This document shows, one piece after another, positions 23,445-36,157 of a stretch of 64,000 nt of DNA. The DNA is from Ligustrum vulgare. Lineage: Eukaryota; Streptophyta; Magnoliopsida; Lamiales; Oleaceae. Under the pieces are notes generated by a model, which made no database searches, had not been told where the DNA came from, and was given only the letters and a program-made list of their open reading frames with translations. The stretch spans positions 18,971,352-19,035,351 of the forward strand of contig OY743171.1 of NCBI GenBank assembly GCA_963555705.1, in the 5' to 3' direction. Made by a program: the position numbers and the translations under genes. How positions within the stretch are numbered: position 1 is the stretch's first letter; each line of letters starts with the position of its first letter.

Positions 23445-26400
23445 TGTAGCGCCCCGAGTTCCGTATACCCGGTTCACCACGTCATCTTCTTCGTCTCACT
23501 TTTCGAATAATATTTTTGCGGAAGAAATAATTGAAAAGTCATTTTTAACAACATTAAATAAACTGTAATGGACGATAAAATTGAAAACATTTACGAAACC
23601 ATTTGAAATAGTAAATCGAACCATTAATTTTGTAAAGAAATTGACAATGTCATTATTTTTCAAATAACTGAAGTTCTCAAATTATTCGATGTTTGGAAAA
23701 TACGGAAATCTTTAATGTCAAACTTTCATCCATTTAATGTTTATTGCCACCATCATTCATCGCTCGCCACCGTCTCCGAAATCTGCAAAACTGTTAAAAA
23801 GTAGGGTGAGCATTTCATGGGGGAAATACTCAGTAGACTCATCGCCAATTAATTAATCTACAAGATAATTGAACACATAAATGCTGGCTCTTTATAAAAC
23901 GGGCATTGATAGGGCTTCTTTATAAAACGGCTCTTGATAGATCTCATATTGTGCATTACAGCACGGGACATATTTTGAAAATCATAGGTTCTTTGAAAAC
24001 AGCTCTTTGAAAACCATATACTTATAAAAACACATTTTAAGTATGCCAAGCATAATTTTCTTTTGAAAGCATAGGGATCATTTTCATCATAATATAGTAT
24101 AGGATCGAAATCCTCATAAACATAGGGAGACACAAGAATTTTACCGAACTTAGGTGGCAAGAATTCTTATGCAGTAAGTATACCAAGCATAATTTTTGAA
24201 ATTCATAGGGATCATTTCCATCATAACATAGGATAGGATCGAAATCCTCATAAACATAGGTTAGGATCGAAATCCTCATAAACATAGGATAGGATCGAAA
24301 TCCTCATAAACATAGGGAGACACAAGAATTTTACCGAACTTAGGTGGCAAGAATTCTTATGTGTAGCGCTACTAAAACTCCAGTCCGCTTAACATATCAT
24401 ATGGGACCCATAGCAATCTTGTGAGATTGATTTCATAGCAATCTTGGGAGATTGATTTCATAGAAATGATCCAAAACATTTTCGTGAAAGCATAGGGTAT
24501 ACTTATTTTTAGTAAAAACATAAAGTATATTTTCTTTTCATAAAAACATACTTACTTTTCTTAAAAATATAAGGTATATTTACCTTTCATAAAAACATAC
24601 TTACTTATCATAAAATATACTTACTTTTCATAAAAACATAAGGTATATTTACCTTTCATAAAAACATACTTGTCATAAAAATGACTTTTCATAAAACATA
24701 CTTACTTTTCATAAAAATATAAGGTATATTTACCTTTCATAAAAACATATTTACTTGTCATAAAAACATACTTACTTGTCATAAAAATGACTTTCACAAG
24801 TCATATGACATTATCATGCAATTATAATTTAAATCAATTAATAGGGGCGAGTCTACCTTAAACTTGACGAGTACAAAGTTGAGCGGGAATGACTTCAATT
24901 TCTTTAAATTCTTCGTACGCTTCGTCTTAGCCAATAAGTCACTTTAGTCTATCGAATATATAGTTCAAAATGATAAATTACAATTTGAGGACTGAAATTG
25001 ATATTTTGAAAGTTGAGGGACTAAAATGAATACTTTTGAAAGTTCAGGGACTAAAATAGATACTTTGAAAGTTGAGGGATTAAAATGAATACTTTTAAAA
25101 CTTGGGCTTAAAAGTAAATCAGCAGGTACTGAAATAAAAGAGTTTAAAGTTTAAGGGCTGAAGTAAATCATTTTAAAGACATAGGGACTGATTTAAATAG
25201 TTTAAAGTGAAAGAGGCTGATTTGAAATAACTTTAAAAGTTAAGGACCAAAGAGCAAATTTCGAAAATTAACAATATATCGTTATTCTCTCTCTCACTGG
25301 CGTGAAGAAACAGAGGACGGAAGAAGGCGATGCGAGGGACAGTCGCGAGCTGAGGGATTTACTGGACTCCAACCGTCGACTCACCGACGCAACACCGGCG
25401 CCAGATACGAAGAGCGGTGGGGGTGAAAATAGGCTAAGTTCTGGGTTGATTGGTGTATCTTTTGTGCGAGGAAAGGGCATGGAACCGAAACAGAATCGGG
25501 GCTTGAAGTGGCGATTGAGGTGAGGTAAGTGTTGGGTCAATAATTTCTTGGTTTATTTCTGGTTTTGGGTTTCGATTGGTTGTCAAAACTGAAGTGGGCA
25601 GTGGGTGGTTGAGGTGATGATTGCTGATTCTGAAATGGTTGCAAGTGAGGCTTGGTTGAGGATTAAAGGCTGTGGTGAATTTGATCTAAATGATGCAGTG
25701 GCGGATTGATATAGGTTCATTGGTGGTGATGATGATTTGGTTTCTGCAACTGATCTGGGGTGCAGGCTGCATTGGTGGTGGTCTGATGTTCGACGATGGG
25801 TGGTGACTGTGGTTGGGTTAAATTCCGGTGATGGTTATGGTTGCTGTGGAATTGATGTTGGTGTGGTTGATTCATGGTGATGAAGGTGGAGCTTATGCAG
25901 TGTAAGAAAACGTCCAGGAGTGAAAATGGTGATTTCAAGCATGGCAGTGGTGATGCTGATAATGATGATAATAGGTTGGTCTGATATGTATAAAGAGAGA
26001 AGGCATCTTCCTTGCTGGAAAACATTATGATTTGGAGGAATCTTTGATATATTAATTGAGTGGAAAGTGGTAGGAAAAGCAATGGAATTGGTTGTGACTT
26101 GAAGCCACTATCTGCAGATTGAGATAGTCTATACGTGAGGTGATGAAATTGGAGCTGTAAAGAAGTTTGCACATGGAAGAGATACATAAATTTGTGTTAA
26201 TAATGTGGAATCTAGGTACATGGAAGTGTGAGTTGTGCCATGTGTATTGAAATGAAGATGGGGTAGATGGAAATGGTGATTAGTGGATGGAATGATGATG
26301 AAAAAAAACGTGGGTGGAAACATATAGATTGGAAATGAGGTGTAATTTGGACTTAAAATAATTTAAATAAGAAAATGAAATTTAAAATGCTTTTGACAAT

Positions 26401-26589
26401 AATACTTAAAATAATATAATTTTAGAAATTCGGACATTTAATTTAAAATCGAACAAATTCGATATTTCTTGACTTGGCTAGACGAATCCGTCGCGGCGTT
26501 AACTTCAAAACAATGGGTGAAATAGTAGCGACACAATTTTCTAAATATTAAAATAATTATTAATTGCGTAAAAATTCTGGGTCGCTACA
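23445..26589 (-). mobile_element. Solo LTR 2 (same family as the LOG-carrying element)
   Basis: Starts TGTAGCGCCCCGAGTTCCGT exactly like the 3090-bp LTRs at 38841 and 45266, and ends GGTCGCTACA. Length 3145 bp, flanked by a perfect 5-bp duplication TTTAC (23440-23444 and 26590-26594). It contains internal repeats: the AGGATCGAAATCCTCATAAA block (24110-24330) and the ATACTTACTTTTCATAAAA block (24480-24790). Open frames inside (25717-26187 and others) are low-complexity. It proves that the family recombined to solo form at this locus. Confidence 0.9.
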
Positions 26590-26747
26590 TTTACATCCAA
26601 AACCAGACTCGGAGAAAAGACCACACTAGAAGGAAAATAAAAACTTCCAGTAAACCATTTTTTTTTCTCGACCTTATTGATTCAGGCCTAATACACTTAC
26701 TGCATCTAAATAAACAGATTACCGGCTATATGATTTTATGTAAGTTG

Positions 26748-27769
26748 TACGTAGCGACCAAGAATTTTTTTCAATTGCTAAATAAATATTTAATTTCACA
26801 AAGACGTGTAGCTACAATTTCACCAATTTTTAAATTAAAGCGTGCTCGTCTAGCCATATTAATTACTTCGAGCCAATAAAATATAATTTGAGCCCAATTC
26901 GATTTTCTAGCCCAATTTCATAATTTTAAATATTGACCAAGTCCAAAATTATTATTCATTTTAAATACGAATTATTTTAAGTCTAAAATTTCAAAGTTCA
27001 ATTTTAATATTACCCAATTTATTTTTCATCCAAGTTTTATCTTTTAAATAATTATTTTTAGTAGTGTATTCTATTCGCACACGTATTCTCGTACCCCAAG
27101 TTTTTACAATTCTATTTTAAATAAAATGCTTCCATATCCAACGTTTCAATATTCTATTCCAATTATAATACTTCCCATACCAATCTATATATACCCATAT
27201 ATTCCCTGAATCCAATTCACGCACACACAAAATCACAACAATTTCAAGTCAATTTCTCTTCTACCTTCAATGGCACGGCAATCACCGAACCATAATAGAC
27301 GCCATCACCAACCTCCATCACGATGTCAAACTCACTGCCGGAAAACCAAAACAAATTTCGAACCCCTATCAACCGGCTGCCAATCTGCATTCATGATCCC
27401 ACCATCATAAACTATAGCAACCGCCAACATCGAGCTCCAAACCCATACGACCCACTTCGGTTTTAACACCCAAGAAAACCCAAAACCCAGAATTAATTAA
27501 CCAACAACTTATCTTCATCACCGCCGGCTGTTGTTGTCAAAATTTAGCCGAAAATTGCAACCCAAATCCAACTCTAAGCCTCGTTTTCGTGCCCGAACAC
27601 AGCCCCAAAAATCTATTTTTTCGCATACCCATGTACTCCACTCCATCGCCTCACGCCTACGGTGTCATCGCCGGCACCGTCACCGGTGATTGACCTTGAA
27701 GGAGGGGCTTCGCCCCGCTCCATTGCTCTCTCGTCTCTCTCTTTATGTCATTATTGATAGAGAGAGAAA

Positions 27770-27812
<43 letters not shown>

Positions 27813-29166
27813 GATTTTTTTTTTTAATTAGACTCTTAGGTCCTCAAGTTTCAGAAACCGCTGATTTTAGTCCCTATTTTGTTTTAAAAGTTTTAAGACG
27901 CCACCTGCCATCGCCCGCTTCGTCGACTCCAAGGTAAAGAAAGTACATTTAGACATGATAAATTATTTTTGGGTACATGAAATTATTTTTATGAGAACTT
28001 ATTGGAGAAGAAAAAGAAAGAGCTTGTATCCAACTTGAAATTGAGATTGAGCATAATTTGAAAGAAATTAGAGATTTTATTTTTATTGTCCTCATACTTG
28101 AGAAAGAGATTCTTATCAAGTACCCAAATAGTATAGATTTCCAAAGTTTAAATTTCGAGGACGAAATTATTTTGAGGTAAGGTTGTAGCGACTAACAATT
28201 TTTTTCAATTACTAAATAAATATTTAATTTCAATAAAAAGGTGTCGCTATAATTTCACCAATTTTTAAATTAAAGCGTGCTCGTCTAGCCATATTAATTA
28301 CTTCGAGCCAATAAAATATAATTTGAGTTCAATTCGATTTTCTAGCCCAATTTCATAATTTTAAATATTGTCCAAGTCCAAATTTATTTAAGCTCCAAAA
28401 TTATTATTCATTTTAAATACGAATTATTTTAAGTCTAAAATTTCAAAGTTCAATTTTAATATTACCCAATTTTTATTTCATCCAAGTTTTAGCTTTTAAA
28501 TAATTATTTTTAGTAGCGTATTCTATTCGTACACATATTCTCGTACCCCAAGTTTTCACAATTCTATTTTAAATAAAACGCTTCCATATCCCACGTTTCA
28601 CAATTCAATTTCAATTATAATACTTCACATACCAATCTATATATACCATATATTCCCCAAATCCAATTCACTCACACACAAAATCACAATAATTTCCCAA
28701 GTTCAATTTCTCTTCTACCTTCAACGACACGGCAATCACCGAACCATAATCGACGCCATCACCAACCCCATCATGATGTCAAACTCACTGCCGGAAAAAA
28801 AAAACCAATTTCGCTGCAATCAAGATCCCACCATCATAAACTATAGCAACCGCCAACACTGAGATCCAAACCCGTACGGCCCACTTCGGTTTTAACACCC
28901 AAGAAAACCCAAAATTAATTAACCAACAACTTACCTTCATCGTTGTCGGCCTTCATTGTCGGAACTTAGCTGGAAATCGCAACCCAAATCCAACTCTAAG
29001 CCTCGTTTTCGTGCCCGAACACAGCCCCAAAAATCTATTTTTTTTGCATACCCATGTACTCCCCTCCCTCGCCTCGCGCTTGCGGTGTCATTGCCAGCAC
29101 CGTCTCCGGCGATTGACCTTGAAGGAGGGGCTCCGCCCAGCTCCACCGCTCTCTCGTCTCTCTCTT
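26748..29166 (+). mobile_element. Internally deleted gypsy-type LTR element
   Basis: The left LTR (about 26748-27770 and possibly further) and a right LTR (28184-29166, truncated at unit B) align closely: GTAGCGACCAAGAATTT versus TGTAGCGACTAACAATTT, both with TATATATACC near their middle and GGAGGGGCT near the end. Before the right LTR is the typical gypsy 3' text TTTCGAGGACGAAATTATTT and a PPT-like GAGGTAAGG, so it runs on the plus strand. Only about 290 bp of internal DNA remain (about 27895-28183), with no PBS or genes. It resembles the inverse complement of the LOG element's LTR ends. Confidence 0.75.
27772..27809. repeat. (TA)n microsatellite
   Basis: About 18 TA units within the left LTR-derived part of the element at 26748. 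Another (AT)n tract is at 52529-52558. Confidence 0.95.
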
Positions 29167-30395
29167 TTAGAAATTACCTGATGTGCATTCTCTCTTTTGG
29201 AATATGATAATGTTTTCTCCTGAATTCACTCATAAGGACTATTTGCCATGCATATTATCCTACTTTAGATGACTGAAGAAATTTTTGCACAGCCTATCAA
29301 TTATCATAGTTTCCAAAAAATTATATATTATCTACAGTTTATTTTTATCACCGTAACAATTATCGTGTCAAGAAATACTTCCAGAAAAAGATGACCATTA
29401 ATGCACATTATACAATACAAAACTACCTTTATAGACAATACAGAGCAAAACCTAGAAATGAATGGACCGATATGTTTAGATCATAGATTATGATTAATTC
29501 CTCCTACAGATAATATTCTATTAAATGGACAGCTCATAAGTTTTCTTATGGCCAAGAACTCTTTGATGTTTTCTAAATTATATTAGATGAGCATACTATA
29601 TATAGTAAACAATGAGTAAGTACCATAATCAGAAGTGTCTAATATTGATTTTTGTGTTTTCTATTTTCTTTTGGTGTTGCAAAGTTCTTACAATTTGTAT
29701 TTTTTCTATTTTTTTTTAATATTGTCAGTTGCTGCTTTTATATTGTATTAGGTGGCTGTTAATTTCTTAGACGTAATTATATTCAAGGCTGTGTAATAGA
29801 AGTACTACTCTTATCTCGATATCCTTTCCTCTCATTGTAACTCTAGAAGGTTAGTATGTGTCTCTTGTATTAATTTTGCAATTAATAGATGAGGTGAAGT
29901 CTGTAATGGATTAAATGAATTAGGGTAATCAATATCGTGAAAGATTAAAATTGAAAGCAAAGAAATACCCTATTTAAGTTATTTTCTTGTAAGTGGGAGC
30001 TACTTCTATGAAGAGTTGCATTATATGGACTAAGAGGATTAAAATGTATTTTAGCCTTAAGCCTTTCTGTCTTATTTCTAGCATATCGCACAGAAAGGAG
30101 GATCGCACAAGTACAAACGGGCTCATCCGCGTTGGTTTTACTGGACAATATGCGTTCGCGTTGGTTTTACTGGACAATATGCGTCGATTGTAAAAGCGAT
30201 GGATTTGGCGTCGACGTGTAAAATATGGACAATAATATGTTGGCCTGTGGAAGTAGGGAACCATATGTAGTTTATTAGGCTGCACACATCTTTGTAGGGT
30301 TAACCTCCTACTGGATTAAATTAAGAAACCTAAATAAAAAAAATAATAATCAAATTAAACAACTAAAAGAACAATAATTTAATATAGCGCATAAA

Positions 30396-30822
30396 TGTAT
30401 TTTCATGAAAACACAATGTATAATTTAAAAAATTCTAACTGATTACCATATTTAAAACTAAAAATTTTTGTAATGATAATTCTGAAACAACATTCTTGAT
30501 ACTTCCAAATGTTATATATGTTCCATTTCCTTTCTTGATTCATTTTAGCTTCACAAATCTTGATTTGACAATCTCTAAACCACCAAAAGACTATCTCCAC
30601 AAGTTTCCTCCTAATACCTTCAAAGGTTATATACATGGAGTTCCAGTTCTATATATAGAGATATATAGCTGTAATATTCAATATCTGTACGGATCTAAAT
30701 TTTTTCCTCGAATTGGGTGGCCAACCAAAATATTTCTCAGAAATTTTTATACTTCAGTTTGTAATTATAATTTTCATCTTGTTTTTGAATTCAACTACAG
30801 AGATACCTTTCATCCACACAAA
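30396..30822. other. 427-bp block present in B and C, absent from A
   Basis: Unit A reads straight across this block at about 1058, with a short AAAT-type homology at the edges. The block contains an open frame of 116 codons on the plus strand (30496-30846) that is the same in unit C. I recognise no domain and no promoter. It could be an insertion before the B/C split or a deletion in A. Confidence 0.6.
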
Positions 30823-31688
30823 TATGAATATTTAGAAATTACCTGAAGTGCATTCTATGTTTTCTACATATCCATTAGTCCATCTAACGAAGAATGAAAT
30901 TAATTATGAGACGACAGATATAAAGTAAACATCTGTTAATAAATTTTTAGTATTTATGAATATTTCTTACGCTTAATTCACCGACTGGGGTTTATCATTT
31001 CCAAAGAGCTACATTTTCCTTCGAAGCTAAAGTGGGGGAAGTAAATTATTAATGCTGGTAGCTTTCACTCACTTACATCAGAGATAAAAATATATCTAAA
31101 ACATTGTAATTATCCTTAATGTGATATTACTCAAAAATGTAGGCATTGAATTTAATCAGTTGTAGAGATTTTATCAATTTCTTGCTATCCTCCACATCCT
31201 CATCTGGGACCCTTTTCCATGATTGCACCTTTCATTCAAAACTGAGTATTACAAAACTGATATTTAACTACTTCCAACAGATACATCACCCCCTCAGATC
31301 CTTCATATCATTTTTTTCCCCATGACCAAATACATTCTGGTAAAGACTGTAATCAGTGAAAAGTGAGTTGCTCTTCACAGGAGCCACATAAAATTATTCA
31401 AAAAATCAGAAATTTTTACACCGCTGTGAACTACTCATACAACATTATGAAAACTGGATGTCTTTGTCATATTTAGTACATATACTATCATTTCATGATA
31501 TAGGATTAATCTGCAACTATCTCCAAAGGGTTCGAAATACCAATAGTAGCTTTGATCATATCAAGCTCAAGTATCAGAAAGCATAGAAGGTCAAAAATCT
31601 TGCTTTAAAAAAACTACCATCATTATATCTCGACCATTGGCCAGGGTTTCTATATCAAGCAAGAGCTAAAACCAAAATAAGCTAGATA

Positions 31689-31919
31689 CTATTCCCTCCG
31701 TCCCCAAAAAGATAGGCTCGTTTTTCTTTTTTGTTTGTCTCAAATTATAGGTCTCTTTCTTTGTTAAGAGTATATTAGTCCCCTATTTACTATCAATTAA
31801 TCAATGTATGGGAATATTACGTAAAATGTTAAAAAATTTAAAATTCCAACCTATATTAGTTATGCTTTCTTAAACCGTGTGAAAATAGAAACGAGCCTAT
31901 TTTTACGGGACGGAAGGTG
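31689..31919. mobile_element. Stowaway-like MITE, unit B
   Basis: Same insertion as 1925-2172, with terminal CTATTCCCTCCGTCCC and inverse GGGACGGAAGGTG, flanked by TA. About 20 bp shorter than copy C through an internal deletion after GTATATTAG. Confidence 0.8.
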
Positions 31920-34365
31920 TATTATACAAGCTTAAGCAAGAAACAAAAAATGCATCCTTACAGATAAGCTCTAATCACTAAAGCACACCACAAATACGGG
32001 ATCTCGAGTTGCGTGAGCGGCCATTGACGGCTGAGGTCAATGAATGCAATAAAAAACCAAATATTTCTATTACTTTGCTAGAACTAATATGTATATTTTT
32101 GTTACATATTATGTTAACATTCACCTAATTCTGTAGTAGTAAAACTTTCCATAATTTGGAAAGGGGTTTTAGTAACTATGATTCAAAATGGTGAAAAATA
32201 TTGAAATAAAATAAATGCATAAAGAATTGCTCTCGTAGAGGGTTGAACTCAACACTTCCTTCTTACTAAACACGTGCTTTAACAAACTGAGCTTCTAGAG
32301 TATAATAGTGGAAATTAGGCCTTGGATGGTACTAGCCAAAAATAATTTAAAAAAATATGTCCTTTGAGAGACGTTAAAATCAATACGTCATATTTAAAAA
32401 ATAATTAGATTCAAATACGTTGTCACTTTTTGGAACAACAAAATGTTACACTGTTTGCGATTTTTTTAAAACATAAAATTATGTTATTTTTCAAATGAAA
32501 ATTCATATATATCAAAACGTACGCATTGAATCTTATTTTAAAAAGGACTTATTGATCTGAATTTTTTTACAAATGATGTATTTGATCAAAATATTATCCT
32601 TTTTGAGTATAGTTCCTGCATAATAATACTTGATTGGCCAAGCAGTGTGGGTCAACGTTTATATTTTGTCAACGAGATCCAATTTGGGAAGTTCATGCGC
32701 TTTTCGATGCTTCCATTATATCAATCTAACTTCAGCGCCAGTAACCCCCAACTGAATGAAAAAAGAAAAGATAAATCAGATTTTCTTAATAATACAGCTG
32801 TTGGATAAAGAAACTAGTAACCCAAAAAATGAAACCTCCAATGTTAAAAAATCATTGGTTTTTAGCTGAAGGATAAAAACTGCAAAATATAATGAAATGA
32901 GAATACATTCTTTTGTTCACTCACCATCTATATGCAGAGGACCTGAAGGTGCCAGATATTGGTGCAGTAAACTTGATCCAGCCCAAGTTATTTGTTAATC
33001 AGCCTGCCACTTAATTAAAGAGTTTGAAATAACTTTTTGATTGAACATGTTAATATCATTTGCATTGTTGAGATTTGAATGTTTACATCTATGTATGTGT
33101 ATCACAGTTTTTTTTTTGCTAGTACAAAACCAAAATTACTGCACATTTTTGTCATTCATGTACAAATGGATATATTGTTTTTCAAATTTATTAACAATAT
33201 GGTTGCTTGGTTCATTATTGTCAGGATAACATCCTATTCTTCCCATTCACCTTTCAAGTAAGCTTTTATTGATAAACAAACAAATCGTCTTGTACATTTT
33301 CATGTACTATCCCCAAGTCGTTACCTCAATCACAGAACCACACAGTAAAAATAATCAAGAAATTTTCAACACTATCATGAACTATGCCTCGTGCAATATT
33401 AAAGCTTCTGGTTTGGTAATCAAATTAAAAATATATATAAAAATGTAAAATCCATATAAACATCTCCTTTTACACCAATATCCATGTTCCACATCCGTAA
33501 GATTTCAGTACGAGTTTAATGGATTTATGTCACTTCAAATCTTACTCGGTGGATCAAATGGAGTAGCAAAAATATGATCCATGTAGCCAATCTCAAACTT
33601 ATTTGACAACAAACCCTAGCGTGTTTCTGTTTATGTGTCACTTCAAAACTTTTTAAAACTCTCATCTGCTAAATCATATATCCTGAAGTAATCTTATTGA
33701 AATAGAAATCCATGCAGTTCCCTCAACCTTATCCATGAGAATCCAGGAATAGGCTAATTATCTTCTTAAATATATGATTTTCATTACCTGGAAGTGTCTA
33801 GCATCTTTCCTAAATATAATTCAACTAAATGAAATATGGATTTCATTAGTATAAGATATCTGGGGGAGAGTTGATTTTTTCCACCTTCCAGATCTTCACA
33901 TTTATTGAGATTTGTACTCAAAACCAACAAGATATCATTATTTTGGGTTAGAATTATGTTTGATTAAAGTATCATTCATTGATTTGCAAAGAAACAATAT
34001 GTTACCTTGTACATTACCTACTTAGTTGCGTTAAGAAATTGTTATATAGCCAGTCCATAACTATAGTTGCCGAAAAAAATTAAATGAATTATCTTCAATA
34101 ATGATTTATCACCATGACATTTATTGCGTCATGGAACATTTCGGAAAAATAAGCACATTAATGTATATTATGCATTCGAAAACTATTTTGTGGACAATAT
34201 AGAACAAAACTTAAAAACGTAGTCTGCAATGAAGGATTTTATAGAAAAACCTCAATTAATGCATAGTTCTAAAAAACATGTAATATTCAATGCCAATTTC
34301 AAAGAAAGAAACATCCCAAGGACCTCAAACGACAATGCCTTGAAACTCAGAAAAGATGAATATTA

Positions 34366-34612
34366 CAAGTTATAAGTGAACATTTCGGGAGCGATAGCAA
34401 CTGTTTGCAAATCTTAAGATCCAGATTTGGTTTAATTGTTAATTACTTCAAAACCATAGCATTTCCCAAGAAATACTATACAATTTCCATGTAGTCCTTG
34501 TTCACCTCAAATCCATCAAGCTCAATAACTTCAACATGTGAAAACAAGCATTCAGGCACTATCCTTATTTCTCCGAGCAGGGAGGGCGGTTCTTTATCAT
34601 AATAGTGAAAGC
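34366..34612 (-). pseudogene. Dead FBD exon, unit B
   Basis: Orthologous to the unit A relic at 4614-4852. It keeps the segment encoding the Pro-rich start of the exon (34568-34600), which A lost, but carries the same early stop after the FBD core. Confidence 0.75.
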
Positions 34613-35461
34613 TTTCTGAACATAATTAGACAAATTAGGTTTTCCCGTGTATGGAGAGAAGTCAATAAAGTTGCTGATTGAACAATAGGCTGTGTTTTTT
34701 GATGTTTGAATTTGATCCATTTTCTAGTTGGTGATAGCTTTAGGATTTCATATGACTTTGTAATCTAGAGTAAGTTTTAGGATTTCATAAAGACATTGTA
34801 ATCTAGAGTAGTACTCCTTAATTCTATTTTATGCTTAGGTTGCATTGATTGTACATGGAAGGTATGGTACCTCTTCATTGTGCTTAGCATCCCCCTTATT
34901 TGTCATTTTGTAGGGATTAAAATTCTCATGCTTGGATTTTCAAGTTGAGTTATTTCCTAAAAAAAAGGGACAAACCAACTAATATGTTGAGAATTTAGAA
35001 ACCCTATTCTATATACCGATAGCAGTTAATTTGAAGAAACAATATTAAACTATCAAGAACGCGCAAGATTTATAGAGATTCACCTGACGTTATGCTCGTC
35101 CACCACTTCACTAAATCAATATAACGAAAATGAGTTTACAGGAGAAAATTCCGCACTCTCTCTCTCTCTCTCTCTCATTTTTTATGGTTTTGCAAAAGCT
35201 TAAATCCTGCACCGTATTCAGATTTGATAAATGTATCAATTATTTATTTGCAAAGGAACATTACGTTACCTTGTGCAATATCATGGTTTAGATGAGCAAA
35301 GCAGTTGTTACATAGCTAATCAATTATTATAGTTGACAAAAAATTTAAATACTTAAGATTTATCACCTTGACATTTATCGCGTTAAGGAACATTTCCCTA
35401 ATAGAAGCACATTAATCCACATTATGCATTAGAAAAATATGTATGTGACAATACAGGACAG

Positions 35462-35859
35462 TGTTGAAAATAAACTTGTTTGGCCCAAAATCTTATTGAG
35501 TCCAAGTCCAACATTTTATGTGATCCAATTAGCCCAATGCATGGAAGTTTCTTGTAGTAGGCAAGATTGAATAAGAATCACTAGATTGAAGTTGGTAAGA
35601 TTAATTGTAGATTGTTGGATGGGAGTTGGTATGATCAAATATTGATCGTCGGATGTATCTTTGTTTTTAATATTTGTACGGTTAGGATTGGTTTGTATTT
35701 CCTATAAATAGCCCTCCCCATTCTCATTTGAAATCATCAAGTGAGTGAAAGAAGAACAAGAAGCATAGCTTCTTTGAGAGTGTGAAGAGTAAGTTGTAAT
35801 ATTTGAGTTTGAGTGTTTTAGTTAATAAAAGTGTGTTTTTGAGTGAAATCGATCCAACA
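35462..35859 (+). repeat. Copia 5' LTR
   Basis: 398 bp, TG...CA ends. A TATA box TATAAATA lies at 35703-35710, so transcription should begin about 30 bp further and run into the gag-pol gene. Confidence 0.95.
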
Positions 35860-35862
35860 AAG

Positions 35863-35874
35863 TGGTATCAGAGC
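35863..35874 (+). other. Copia primer-binding site (tRNA-iMet type)
   Basis: TGGTATCAGAGC, complementary to the 3' end of initiator tRNA-Met, 3 bp after the 5' LTR. Confidence 0.95.
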
Positions 35875-36157
35875 GAGGTTATAGGAAAAGGAAAAATATC
35901 GTCATTGCATATCGAATCGAAGCTCTCAAAGAGAGGAAAGTAGCGGTGCAAAAATCGGCCAAATCTGAAGTCGTTTGAGCCCCAAATCATTCCACAAAGT
36001 TGCTGTCCCGGAACCGAGTTGACTCATCCAGTGCACTGAGTCATACTGAGTCAGACCCAGTTCAAACCGAGTTCAACCGAGTCGGACACTACCCCGACGT
36101 TTTCCAGCATTCCGGATCCGTCGGTGTGATCAGAATTTCAAAATTCAGTTTCTATAA

